A stretch of 64,000 nucleotides of DNA from Tubulanus polymorphus (lineage: Eukaryota; Nemertea; Palaeonemertea; Tubulaniformes; Tubulanidae): NCBI RefSeq assembly GCF_964204645.1, contig NC_134035.1, positions 4,836,501 through 4,900,500 on the forward strand. The letters are read 5' to 3'. Below the pieces are notes generated by a model. The model was not told the origin of the DNA, did not search any database, and saw only the letters and a list, made by a program, of their open reading frames with translations. Positions 26,801-41,800 of this stretch are shown here, piece by piece (within the stretch, counting starts at the first letter, position 1; every line of letters starts with the position of its first letter). The position numbers and the translations under genes were made by a program.

Positions 26801-29800
26801 CCAAAAATAAAACTTTTAAGTTATTTTTCTAAGGGAGAGATGACTGGTACACAGTTACAGATATAGGCTAGGGGTAGTAATACCAATATCACTTCTCTCC
26901 AGGAAGAGATGACTGATAAACAGTTACAGATATAGGCTAGGGGTAATAATACCAATATCACTTCTCTCCAGGAAGAGATGACTGATAAACAGTTACAGAT
27001 ATAGGCTAGGGGTAATAATACCAATATCACTTCTCTCCAGGGAGAGATGACTGATACACAGTTACAGATATAGGCTATGGGTAATGATACCAATATCACT
27101 TCTCTCCAAGGAGAGACGACTGATAAACAGTTACAGATATAGGGTCGGGGTAATAATACCAATATCACTTCTCTCCAGGAAGAGATGACTGATAAACAGT
27201 TACAGATATAGGCTAGGGGTAATAATACCAATATCACTTCTCTCCAGGAAGAGATGACTGATAAACAATTACAGATATAGGCTAGGGGTAATAATACCAA
27301 TATCACTTCTCTCCAGGAAGAGATGACTGATAAACAGTTACAGATATAGGGTCGGGGTAATAATACCAATATCACTTCTCTCCAGGAAGAGATGACTGAT
27401 AAACAGTTACAGATATAGGCTAGGGGTAATAATACCAATATCACTTCTCTCCAGGAAGAGATGACTGATAAACAGTTACAGATATAGGCTAGGGGTAATA
27501 ATACCAATATCACTTCTCTCCAGGGAGAGATGACTGATACACAGTTACAGATATAGGCTATGGGTAATAATACCAATATCACTTCTCTCCAGGTAGAGAT
27601 GACTGATATACAGTTACAGATATAGGCTCGTGGTAATAATACCAATATCACTTCTCTCCAAGGAGAGACGACTGATATACAGTTACAGATATAGGCTCGT
27701 GGTAATGATACCAATATCACTTCTCTCCAGGTAGAGATGACTGATATACAGTTACAGATATAGGCTCGTGGTAATAATACCAATATCACTTCTCACCAGG
27801 GTGAGATGACTGATGCACAGTTACAGTCTCAATAATTAGCTGATGTTAAGATCGCCAAAGGGGTCCATCGCTTAATTTTATTGTTATTAAGCAAAACTGA
27901 CATCTAAAATACTCTTGGAAATACAATTCATCCGTTCTACTTTCAGCAACATCATGTTAAGAACAATCGCTTGGGTCGTATTTTTCGTAGCCGTCGTTTA
28001 CATGGTTACCGGACAAAACTCGACGATGGCGCCAGGCGGAAACACCGGTGTGGCCGGCGGAAACACCGGTGTGGCCGGCGGAAACACCGGTATGGACAAC
28101 GGAAACTCGACCAGCGGAGGAAACTCAACCGAGAGCGCTGAATCATCCTCATCTTCATCGTCGTCGTCATCTTCGGAAGAGGATTCCGGTTCGTCGTCCG
28201 AAGAATCCTTCGATACTTCAAACAGCACTGGTAAGTGTACTTTAAACTCGGGGCCTTATGTTTTACTCATCAAAAACTGATTTGATTTCGTCGTTGATTC
28301 AGTTTAGTTATCGATTCAAGTTTAACACTGACTAATTCTAACTGTAACACACGATTGTGGAACCGAAACCTTGACCAATTTTTTAAGATAGATTAATGGG
28401 CATTCATTGAGTCTATATGCATCGGTGAGGGAGAGGCTAGAAATTTGTCAATTCTATGCATAATGCTTAGAATTGGATGGTTGCATACATTGGTGATTTG
28501 AAAATCAGCAATATAGTTATTGAGTTTAGATACTTTAATCTGAATGAACCATTACGACACAAATGACCATAAAGCCTTTTACTAACAATACTAACGATAT
28601 TATATTCATTCCAGACACTGGAAATTCAACATCTGCCAACTCAACTGTTGTCAGGAGGAAGAGACAATTGGAGGTGAGTTTTTTTTAATAGAATCTCAAT
28701 TAGGAATGCTCTCAGCTTGACTGTTTAGCAGAAAATTTCGTTTTAACTGATAGATCCTTATATCCAATATAAAATCCATCCATTCGGAGAAACCTGTTAC
28801 TATAAATGAACTTCAAGGCACCAGGAAATCTGTTTGTTATGAAGTCATCAATGAACATTTAAGAAAATATCTTTTTCCGATTCCTTTTTTCAGATCTAAA
28901 CGCAGCCGATATTTCTTTCCAAATCTAAAATATTTCCCGATTGAAGATGAGGAAAAAGTTGAAAAAATATTAAATTGTGATTTCTATCATTCAAAAGCAA
29001 CTTATTGTCTTTTCACTGAAGTTTCGTTCAGGATTTTTATGTTCATCACGATGAAAGACTTTCGCTAAGGAATGGATCAACCACAGGTTAGATTCAGAAT
29101 TACTTTATACAACTGACCTAACACAGGTTCAATCCCATTTCTTTCCACAATTTGGTTCAGTACACAGAATTGCAAACAGCCCTGTTTGGAAAGGTTAAAT
29201 CTATTCTATACTCGGTACTCACTCTTCTTGGAATTTCGGAGATTTCGAACCGCGATAATTCCCCTTGCTGGCCTTCATCATAGATTTCAGCGGTTGCGCG
29301 CGAGGGTTCACGTTGACGATAACTCTCGATTCGAGTTGAGACGTTTCCGGTGACTGTGGGCGCGGCATCGAGGAAGACGCGGGAACGCCAGAGGAGGAGG
29401 AGGAGGATGGATTCAGAACGTGCGGTATATGATGAACCGGCTCGGTGGCACCATGAGTCTGAAAACATAAAACGCAAAATTCACAAACAACAAAACAGTT
29501 CCATAACAAGAGAAATCCCACAATAAGTTCAGCCAAAACGAGAAACTTGAATAGAAGAGTTATATATATTTGCGCAACGTTTCGGCTAAAGACTATTAGC
29601 CATCATCAGGCGTACTCAGTACGCCTGATGATGGCTAATAGTCTTTAGCCGAAACGTTGCGCAAATATATATAACTCTTCTATTCAAGTTTCTCGTTTTG
29701 GCTGAACTTATTGTGGGATTTCTCTTGTTATCTTCTTACACGGATATTGTGTATCTTCTCGTCTCAAAACAGTTCCATAGTTCTACAGTAAGAAAATTTG

Positions 29801-32800
29801 ACTCTTTGCAGTCAAATAATTCAATGGAAATCGACTAATTTCATCGACTCAACATCTTGCAGTCAAATTACAGGGCTGGCAGATGCAAGTTGACATTGGC
29901 CTGGCTGATGATACAATTTTTTTAATGGGTGCATTTCAAAGGCTATTGAGACCATTATAGTTTTCCGGTATCATGATTCAGGATTCACTATTGAGTCAAT
30001 TTGTTGATGAATGTTACAGATCATAATGATTTAGACGCAGAATAGTAGATCAAATACGTTTTCATCAATGGGCGCAGGCCAAAAACCTTCAGGAACAGTC
30101 ATCATCGGCAAAATTATTGGCCTTGCCAAAACCGCCCCAGCTACGCCAGCCCTGAATTAACTGACAACTGTGGAATATCTATAAAACATTCTCCCATTAA
30201 AATAAATGTACATGCAGCGACCTAAAGGAAAAGAAACAATGACTCTAACACAAAAGAATGAGGATACTTCAGAGCACGACTTACACAATAAGAATCACTA
30301 CAAAATTCAACATAAAAGTGCTTGTTTTCATCAAAAACCTAGCGACGATTTGACATGCTGTGCATAAAAAACACAACTAAAACACAACAGACGTACAACA
30401 CGATATCACCATACAGTACTGACCCCTGGTGGTGTTAAGTGTTTATAATACATAGATTCGCGTTGCGCTTCTTCGGCTATTTGTTGGTATCGTTGCAGAC
30501 GGACTTGTTGTTCGCGTTCGGCGCTGATCTCCTGAACGTGTTGCACGACGTTCTTCATTTCCTCCTCTTTCTGCAGACGTTTTATTTTCAACATCTGACT
30601 GTCCTGACGTTTCAATCCGTACGGCTGTCGCAAATAGCCACAAAATAGGCGTTTAATCAACAAACCGACTATCTCAGATACATCACAAAATTGTAGAGAG
30701 AATCCCACAATAACAGTGAAAAACAGTCCGAAAATGTAACTTATTATTGTAGGATTCTCTCTACATTATCGTCTCAACACAGATATAGTGTTTTATCAAT
30801 CGTGATATCACAAAATTGCAATACATGTACAATCACATTTCATAATTCTAACAACGAGAAAGTTATTCTAACACAAATCAGCATTGACATGTGCAGATTG
30901 AAGAACTCGCGTTTGTACAATTTCCAGCTATGAAATTTTACGAAGATATAATACAGACAACCTATATAGAGCCACAGTAGGACGGAAATTATTAAGACTT
31001 TCATTTTCAGATTGATAAAGTGTCATAACAATAATCTCAATCCATTTTATGACAATATCTCTTACTTGATGAGGCTGAACTGAAATCACCTCATCAGGTG
31101 AGATATACTAAAGTTAGCAGTGCATGCACTTCGTAAGCCAAATGTTAACTTGATTCAAACATTATCAATCTAAACATTTAGTACCCATCCTATTGTGGTT
31201 CTATAAATCATTCCAATCTCCACCAAAAGTCTATTATTTACATACCTTCCTTCTGATTTCTTGCTCCCGCATCAGTTCTTCAGCTTCCTTCGCTAGAAAC
31301 ATAAAAATAAGAAGATACCGTCCATAAAGAATATCAAATTTTCAGAAGAAATCCCTCACTAAATCAGCAACTTATTTCAACCTATGATCAATACCTATTT
31401 TCTCCTGCTCTCGTTCTTGCTCTTCGATGCTGATGCGCATGAGTTCGTCTTGAAGTTCACGGGCGTTGCGTTCTAAAATTCGAAAGGTTTGAAATTAACT
31501 AAAAATTGACGCAATTTCGAATACAGAAGTAGTACGATGTAACAATATATGTTTGCCGTTCAGAAAAATATCAATTAAATGAACCATGTTAGAAGCTAAC
31601 AGCAATGTTCCATTAACTCTTAGAATACCTGGTACCCGTTCATCTAGCGATAGCATATGTTTCACATATATTTTCTATTTAGTTTGAATGTTATTCTAAA
31701 ATATGTTTGTATAAAATGAGATTGAACTAGTGCGTTTTTAAGCTGTGACATTTTTCGGCAATTTTTTTCACTTGGAGCGAGCAATTGGCGGTTTTCTGAA
31801 AGTATTAACAGTGGTGTTGGAACCGTAGCGACTGCAGCGGCAAGAGCCATGGCAATAATTTACTGTTTTTTTTTTTTCTCTAGAATGTTTTTGATGAAAT
31901 TGATATTTATTCGCCACGGCAATATGAGAACCTGTCAAAAATCGGCCATTGGCCGTGGCAATCAAAAATTGCTTCCAATTGCTGCCTGATTAAACTTGTA
32001 AGATGATCAGAATGATGACTAAAGTGCCAGTAATTTCTTACAGGTCTCCTTGAAGAATTATTCACCACAATCGTGAACAAAAATTCCCGAACGCAATGTC
32101 TCGACTTTTAAGGAAGTGTAAATAAGTGTATAAATTCATCGAGGTCACAAAGTTATCGAAGCTCTAGAAGTAAAATGCTGCTACATATCGAGATTGAATA
32201 AAAAAGTGTCGATTATTTTGTTATAGAAAAAACAAACAACTGTATCGTGAGTTCTACGCCGTATCGAGCTACTTTCAGATACCTGACACTGGTTTCTTTA
32301 ATATAGACTTGGTAGGTCTAGCAGCCCTTATCGCTGGACAAAGTGAGAAAGAAATGTTTCGTGTGAAATGAACAAACCGCAAATTGTGACATTTTTTTCA
32401 AAATTTACGTTCGAAACCGTCGTGACAAACAGTCGTACCTTCTTCCTCTTTTCTTATCCTCTCATTTTCTTCTTTCTCTAAACGTTTTCGTCGTTCTTCC
32501 TCTTCGAGTTTTTTGCGTATTTGTTCGCGTTCCTGTTCGCGTTGTCGTTCGAGCGCGGCGGCTCGTCGACGTTTCTCTTCTTGTTCCGTCTGCTGTCTGA
32601 GTTTGGCTTCGGCTTCGTCTTTCTGTCTGCGTTCTTCAGCTAACACTTTGCTTAAAAAAAATACACACGTGCCAGAGAGAGAGGTGTAGACAGACCAGAC
32701 TAACTAGGATCTCTGATTGTAGTAGTTTTCACAAAAAATGAGAATAATTTGACATAAAAACATTCTGCTTTTGAGGGTCTTTTAATATTTTTGGTACTTT

Positions 32801-35800
32801 TGGTAATTGAGCTCTTGAAAAGAGTTGAAACCCTCATAAAGAAGTCGTAGTGTGGATCTGCATAGGTGAGATAGAGCTTGGATAGGCAGAATTTCTGCCC
32901 CAACCACAGAAACAGACCCTGGCAGGTGATCCTAACGTGAACAAAACCAAAAAATCACACGTGCTTTTCTCCAAAGATCGCTTCAATAACACTCCAGGCA
33001 AAAACGAAAAACAAAATATCTTAGAAATAGCAAAACAACTGCATCACATAAAAGCAAAGCTGATTTCCACATATCCTTACAAATTGATGCTTTAGTTACA
33101 AACATATCCTAAATAAAACGAGACGAATAGTACTTTATAGGTTAACTAGTTTATTAGATGCACGAGCTTTCGCTACTAATGTATAGTAGCTTCATCTCTC
33201 ATTCACCCGATGGAGCTACTATACATTAGTAGCGAAAGGTCGTGCATTTAATAAACTAATGTCTATTTCAACCTGACTTGAGAGCATTCCGGGTGGCCTA
33301 GCTCGCTCATTTTTGGTAGTACATACCTGATAAAGGTCTTATTAGGACCAGAAAGGACAGGCAGTCAACCTAAATCATCATTTTTTAATCCATTTGAAAC
33401 TGTATTGAAGGATATCCAAAAAGTCTTCACTGAAAGGGGTTAAATGAAGAGAAGTGACTCCATTATTTTAAAGTTTAACAATATGTTTCAATGCCTACGT
33501 ATCAAATTTCAGTTGGTAGGCATGGAAACATATTGTTTAACTTTCAAATCATGGAGTCTCTTTTCTCTCAGGAACCCCTCTCAATGAAGACTTTTTGGAT
33601 ATCCTTCAATACAGTTTCAAATGGATTAAAAAATGATGATTTAGGTTGACTGCCTGTCCTTTCTGGTCCTAATAAGACCTTTATCAGGTATGTACTACCA
33701 AAAATGAGCGAGCTAGGCCACCCGGAATGCTCTCAAGTCAGGTTGAAATAGACATTAGTTAACCTATAAAGTACTATTCATCTCATATTTATTCTACACC
33801 TGGTTAACATGGCTCCTCCACGAAACATATCTTGTTGCAGTAGTCATCGATCGTAATTACAGTATATAAGATATATTGAAAAATAAATGATAGCTCTACA
33901 TGAGCATAATCAGATACTTGAGTTATGATATATAAAATAATATATGATAATCAAGTTATTTGGTAAGAAAAACCTTAAAAAGATTGTTTCAAGAAACATC
34001 TTCTTACCGAATCAATTCAATACTGAAAAGCACAAAAAAAGAGTATAAAATTGTATAGAATGTCTTTCCATTGAATTCATCCTCACCATACATTTCCATA
34101 TACTGATACATAACCTATATCAGCATGTAACTGGCACAAACATGTCTGTTTATGACTGCAGTGAACTGATGTAAATCTCAGCATAGAGTTAACGAATAAA
34201 ACCCACAGTTACTTCTGTAAAAACAGGTTATTGCCTTGAGGTTCAAACTAAACCTCATCATCATAGGAACAAAAGAATAAACTGTTTTTACTGAAGTAAC
34301 GGTGGGTTTTATTATGTATGTTTATCTGAGGCATACATGTAAGGCAGACATGTACATGTAGTTGAGGCAAACATAAACATGTTGTATCTGAGGCATTCAT
34401 AAACATGTATCTGAGGCTTACATGAACAGGTATCTTAGGCAGACATGTACATGTAGTTGAGGCAAACATGAACATGTATCTGAGGCATTCGAACATGTAT
34501 GTGAGGCATTCGAACATGTATCTGAGGCTTACATGAACAGGTATCTTAGGCAGACATGTACATTAGTTGAGGCAAACATGAACATGTATCTGAGGCATAC
34601 ATGTACATGTAGTTGAGGCAAACATGAATATGTATCTGAGGCATTCATGAACATGTATCTGGGGCAGACATTAACGTGTATCTGAGGCATTCATGAACAT
34701 GTATCTGGGGCAGACATAAACGTATATCTGAGGCAGACATGAACATGTATTTCAGGCTCAAGACAGTAACATATCGTGTACCTTTCTTTGTCGTTTTTTT
34801 CACGTAATTCTTTCTCTTTAAGAAGCGTCATCTGCTGTAATCGAAACGATTTTTCATCATCGGGATTCATCCCCGGGTGCAGACGGGGGCAAAACAAATC
34901 AGAACCCTGAAGCGATATACATAAACTATGTTTTAATAATTACTCCTACAGTAAGAGACCAGAAACTTTTGGACGTAACAAAATTTCAAATCAATATCTT
35001 ATCGAACACTTACGGCGCCTTTTCTGATGGTTATCGTAAGTTGACAACTGCTCTTCAACGCGACTACGGCTTCCGAATGAGATATATTTAGAAAACTCGT
35101 TCCGTTGACGTCGACGATCTGATCTCCAACTTGTATTCCGGATTCTTCGGCGAGACTTCCGACTCGTATCGACTGTATGAATATACCGGGTTTATGAACC
35201 GGACCGCTGCATATACTGCATTACAAACAACATAGAAGATTCATAGAGTAGCTGTCTTGTTAATCGGGTTCAGAATAAATAACAAGACAAGTAGCACTAT
35301 ATAGATTAACTACTTATTTGACGCACAAGCTTCACCTGATGAAGCTTCTATACATTAGCTTGAGCGTCAAATAAATACCGTAGTTAACCTATAAAGTGCT
35401 ACTTGTCTCGTTATCTTAACAACATAGAAGACAGAGTTATTGAATGGTTGATGATTTCACAATTCATTTTCCGACATTTTTGACTAGATTTCATCATCAG
35501 AAAAACGAAAATAACATAATAATGGTAGACAGTGTATACCATTACTTTATATCGATACACTGTCCACCATTACACTACATACCATTATACACTTTACCAT
35601 TATACTGTTTACCGTATTGTTATTTTCATTTCTCTGATTCTAAGATCAATACAACTCATAGAAGGCACCTTATCAAAGGTACACAAATTTTTTATCAGCG
35701 GTACTGTGCAAGGCACCACTCAATAGGGTGTCATTGTCTCTAGCGCCACCATGGATAAATTTCTCAAAAGCTGATTTAACGTTAACCAGTGGATAACTGA

Positions 35801-38800
35801 CATAGTGGCGACATATTTGTCACCATGGCATTCAGTTGGTCAAAAATTGTGATGAGTTAACTGGTGGATAAGATACCATAGTGACCACTGAAATTGCACG
35901 GTGACTATCGTGTTTGGCCCTGATGGTTAACTTTTGAACAACTAGATATGGAACCTATATTGACCGCGTGACGGATGAATATACCCCCGGTAATTTTATT
36001 TACATACCTACATCCAAAACTGTCGGATCCAGCCATATTCACGAACAGTTTAACCTCGTGGTTTTCGTTTTCTACACCGTCCAATACGTGTTGCTGCCAT
36101 CAAAACGAAAATACGACGATAATGAATGTAGATAGCACGATGATAAATACGTAGTCAAACCCCGATATACCGCCCACAGAACAATGCAGAACGGTGCAGA
36201 ACGATTTTGGTGGTATAGAGAGTATGGCAGTATATCGGGAGCGTTTTACCATGTATTTGTATAGGGATATACATTGAGAAAACCTGGCGATATGCGGGGA
36301 TGGCGGTATATGGGAGGGTGGTATAACAGGGGTTGACTTAATATTTCAATGTTTCTGTATCTCTTACCAGTAATTTCGAGGAGTCCAAATAATCGACGTA
36401 TTTCCATGAGACAGGATCGGCAGCAGTACTGAAATCAAGTGACACCTTGATGTAAACTGTGGACAGATGGATACATGTTAACTAATCATAAACCCAGAGT
36501 ACTTACTCTCTGACCGGAATCATTCCAACACCTGAAAATAGAATTCGCAATTTCGTTAGCTCAGTTTTGAAAGCGCAGAATTCATGATTTTCAGACCGGG
36601 ATTCGGGCGAAGGCTTACGTCTAACTTTCAGGATGATTTCGCTGCGAGATTTAATCAGATTGAGAACCTCCTCGTGAATGGCCTGATCGATCGTGAATCC
36701 GTTCACTCGAACTATCTGATCCCCGACCTGAAAACGCAAGCATACAAAAATACAATACAAACCTTAATGTTGACCAAAACACTAAAAATGTCCATAAACC
36801 GTATCTTACTCAAGCGGATGCAAAAACCCACATTCATAATAAGAATCAGCCCATCTAGTTGGTTATTGAAAAATTGAAATAAACATGCTGAATATAGGCA
36901 GAAGTATTCAGCCTGAAACATTAGATCCATAGGCCTATACATAAACCTGTTGTTTTACTGATTGTACCATTTTAAGAATCTGCTTTTAGTCTAAGACAAT
37001 TGAAAAGTAACTCACACGCAGGCCTTTCAGTGCAGCTTGAGAATCAGGCAGTACATGCGATACAAATATACCAACACCATGCTCCAATCCTACAAAATAC
37101 TCCAACAAATCGATGAAATGAAATCATTCAAGAAGCAGACCTACAACTATTACTATACATACCACCACGAACTGCGAATCCTAAACTTTCGGTCGGGCTA
37201 CGGCGTAAACGAATGACTCTGAGTTTCTCGCTGGGTTTCGGCGGCGCCAAGCGGTCGTATTCGATCTGATGTTTCAACGGTATCAGCGGCCTGAAACACG
37301 ATTTAAACGAATAAATCGTAATATTCCAAACACCACCACGATAAGTAAACGTTGAATAGAAACGCAACTAAAATAGATGTATCTTCCTCAAGAACTCCTT
37401 GGAACAATAACATTCCAAGGATAAATACGGTCATTCCTCATTGCCTCTCTTTACCCAGTAGAAAAAGTATACCTCGCCTGATAGCACTGAAAGATAGTTC
37501 AAACAAGTTGAAATATCATTTTTGGTATGGTACCATTATAGAAATGTGACACAGTAAGATCAAAATTGGAATTTCAGCAATAATTACTGGTAGTACTTAT
37601 TCTCTTTGACCATGTATTCCCCATAACCTCGCTAATACCAAATACTGCACTGGTACTTGGACCATCGATGGAATTATGTTTTACCTCGACCAGGATTCGG
37701 GCCAGACCTCCTCATCTTCGACCTTATACCTACGCACCCAACAGTCTATCCGAGACAGATTTATTAATCAAAGCTGTCTTCCGAATTCGTAAATAGAATT
37801 CCAAAATGCACGGAACGAATCCTGAATCTATATCGAATCTATAAACGATGAATACCGAATTTCATTATCCTTCGTAATTGTTCTAGCTGTGAATCCGCAT
37901 TCTGCGAGCATAAGACAAAGTGGAAAAGTATTCCATTCAATCCGATAGAGATTTGAGGAGAATTGAACACAAACGTACACGCAGAAATCCGGCACTATCA
38001 ACTGTTGCCTACTCATGCACGTAAACTCTCTCTCTCTCTAGTTACCAGCTACTATCCCCTGATATTAATTATGAATATTGTGATGTAATGAAGACAAATA
38101 AAAGATTACGGAATCGTTAATAATTCAAACGCCTAACATCAATTCTTTTTCAAATCACAGCTATTTCTGTTCAGTTCAGTTCCACAGCTCTGTGACCATC
38201 GAGTTAAAATGGAATTGTATCGAAGCGGGTTTCTTGCAAGAGGCTGAACCTGTTGCATCACTTGCGAATTAATTAGATTAGTCCATTTCGGGTTTTTTTG
38301 TCAAAAGGTCTCGACGAGTGATGATACATACTATACTTCGTGGGCTCCCTACAGATCAGTCATTCCAGAATTCAAAGACTTTTCAAGGAGTTTTCAAGGT
38401 GAACATTTCAAAAAGTGTATGCATCACTTTCATATCCCAATTACTGCAGACTCCTCCTAAATCGGTACTGTTTATCTTAGTAAACTACAGTATTCAATTC
38501 GGTAGAATCCATGTGTATAATAACTAGGCCTAAAACCTAAAATTTTCTAATTGCCAATTTCTCAAAACTCTAGCAGATTTCAAGGACTTTTGGGCATTTT
38601 GCTCAAGTTCAAAGATATTCAAGGACCTTGAAAAATATTTTTGGTTTAGAAGGAGTTTTCAAGGAATCAAGGAGTCATAGGGACCCAGACTTGGTAAAAA
38701 AGAGGCAGTTTCGATAATTTACACACGGGACAAAAACTTAACCTGGGTTTTACGAATTGAGAGGCAAAATCTGCGTTCAACGTATTGTACAAAATGCAAT

Positions 38801-41800
38801 TCCGATATTGCAGAAGACACTGGCAAACTACGTGTGCACCAGAGATCGCACGAGTAGCCAGACTCACACACGTGAGACCTCACAGTTCAAGTAAACGCTT
38901 ATACAGATAAAATGCTTGCGAAATCATGTTAAATTTATTGGATCGATAACGCAAGGTGAAGCAATTAATTGAGTTACTATTTATTTATTCATTCTGTTTA
39001 CCTATAATAAAACACACATCCCGCAAATTAATCCTGCTAGGCCGCGAGCGCTGCTATACGCGTCCCAACAAGATCCCTGGATCTATGAACAATAACTCGT
39101 ATTGGGTAAACGATGAAATCTCACGAAACGCGTAACGGACAATGAATTCATACCTGATATCGTCGTAAAGCTGCATTTTGATCGGATTATCGATAACATC
39201 GCGTAACTGAGCGATCAAAGCCTGCAGATCTAACGTACTGAAAATAGAAATCAACCAGACTTCGAGTCTTAAAGAAAAATACATTTTACTTAGAACTCAC
39301 AACTGTGGAACTAGGTCCAGTTGCACAGTCGTGACTTAAGTCCAGAAGTGGTCTTAAATCTTAAGACTGGTCTTAAGTTGTTAGATTGGCTATAGAACTA
39401 AGTTGGTCTTAGACTGGTCTTAAGTCTAAGCCATGACTATGCAACCGGCCACAGGAGCCAGTTGCTCAAAGGTTTGTGAAAGATAAGCAACGGATAAATA
39501 CCATAGTAAAACAATGGACTTTTGATAGTTACTACGTCACCTATCCGCTGGTTAACTCTAACCAACTTTTGAGCAACTGGTCCCAGAACTCGAAAAATCC
39601 GGATCCAGTTTCACAATTGTGAGTATAAGAGTAACCTCACGAGATAAATCTTAACTCGAAACCGTGGAACTAGGTTCAGAACTCAAAATCTGGATCTAGT
39701 TTCACAATTGAGAGTTAGAGTAACCTCTCCAGTCAAATCTTAACTCACAACAGTGAAACTAGGTCCAGAACAAAGTTCCACCTCTAACCTATAGCCTATT
39801 GAGCAAATATCTTGTCGTCAGTTGTTCGGAAACTAATGAAATTATGGCATCGAGAAATGAATATGCTTCATGGATTGCTCCGATGATTACTATCCGATGG
39901 TTAGGGTTTATTCTACTTAATTCTCGGATCAAAAAATTACAAATAATCTTGAAGGTCAGGGTAAACCCAAAAGCATGTTACATTCCTTCTTCAATTTTAC
40001 CATTGGGTCTTATCTGTGTACAGCGTAGAATAAACTGCATGTAATAAATATGCAGTAAAAGTTTGAAAGAACTAAGAAATTGTACGCGTTGATTACAATT
40101 TTGGAAGTACAACTAGGGCTGAAATGAAAATCCTGACATAGATGGATGCATCATGATTTTGGGAAGGAAAAAAGTTTTCTTACGTTACCTTTGATAACGT
40201 CTGAGAACAGCGTATAAAACTTCGCGATCCGGTTCGTCAGGAAGCACATTCTGCACCTGTGTCAAATAAAAATATCACGATTAACTTCATGACTTTATTC
40301 GATCTCTCTGGTCCTTTAAAATCCTGCCTGAGAAGCACGCTTTTCCACATGCCAGTACTGTTATCAATCGCCGTGTTCGGAAAATTTAGCTCTGTCTAAA
40401 AAATGACCACCTTCCCCTCAAATCAACATACTAGTATACGTAAACCAGAAAACAACTCTCTCTTTTCCTGCTATTCGTCGCTATATTTACCTTAGTCATG
40501 ATATTTGTCCTTAATCGAACTATCCTATCATCCCAACTTGTGTTAAAATACGTCCAATCCATTGCTGAACCCAGTTTTTATACATATCAAGTTTTTTTTT
40601 CAAGTAATCTCAACGCGGGGCTATGAATTTAGTGGAATTAATCGGAAGCACAAATTTTTTTAAACTATATTGCTGCCTAATTTTTAAGTTTTGCAATAGG
40701 AAATTAAATTATTTTTCAATGAAAAATAAGTTATATTGTAAACTCTAATTCAAACACTATTTCTACATCCGATGATGAGTAAGTTACATATACAAAATCC
40801 TCCTGTTTCAGTTCACACAGATTTGAACGTTTTTAAATCTTAAACTCTTAAGGTGAACGCATTGTCATGAAGAGATGAATAACATGGAAACATTGCAGCG
40901 AAATTGTTACCGCTCTGAGCAAATAATCTCGAGATCGTGAATAATTAAATGCGCGCAGCAACAAGTTGATCATTAATAGGTTTGATTACCTGTCTATATG
41001 CGTGGTATCTAATTACACTTTAACGTCGCCGGGGAGGCATACGCAGGAAATCTATCAGAGGGTGAATTAGCGACCAGCTTATCACCTTACGGTCACAGTA
41101 GACTGCAGTTTGACCTTAATGGGTATACTTTATAGTGAAACATTAATTAATTAACAACTAACCACCCGTTCTAGTCATTCGAATTAAAAGACCTACAGGA
41201 TCAGGTATGTTCTCCAAACCAAGCTCAGCCAAGAACTGATGTCCTTTTTAAAACAGGTTGAAATCGACATTTGGTGAATAGCGTTTTAACACATTTGAAT
41301 CTGGGATTGTGACTATAGTATAGGCAGACTTTCAGCCAGTATTACAACAGTCAAAATGAATTACATGCATTTTTAAAAGGTTTGACCTGAAAAAAATACC
41401 GACTTGCCAATGTCTACGAGATATGTGAAAATACGAATAAAAGAAGTTGACTGCCACCACTAGAAGAACACAATTTCGCACATGCTCACCACTTCAAAAT
41501 AATTGCCCCTTAACTCTTTCAGTGCGGACTAATTAATACCCTATAGTGCTGGAGATAATTTGAAAATTTTGAATCCACCCTAATGTGTTGATTAACGGGA
41601 ATACCACTATAGTGCGTCTACACTGCGGCGCAGTGTATCGATAGTTACTGATATTTCACTATTTGACAGGTACTGCCATCTTTCAAGAGAGATAATTACT
41701 AATTACATCAATGCACCGCAGTGCGGTGTACTAGCAAAATCCATCACTGATTTATACACCGCACTGCAGCGTAGACGTACTGAAAGGATTAAGGGCTACC

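Noticed and set aside
26821-27789. 322-codon hydrophobic repeat frame on the minus strand
   Set aside because: It is the 69-bp SINE-derived minisatellite read in its open frame.
30439-30648. Plus-strand open frame opposite a harmonin coiled-coil exon
   Set aside because: Antisense shadow of exon 15.
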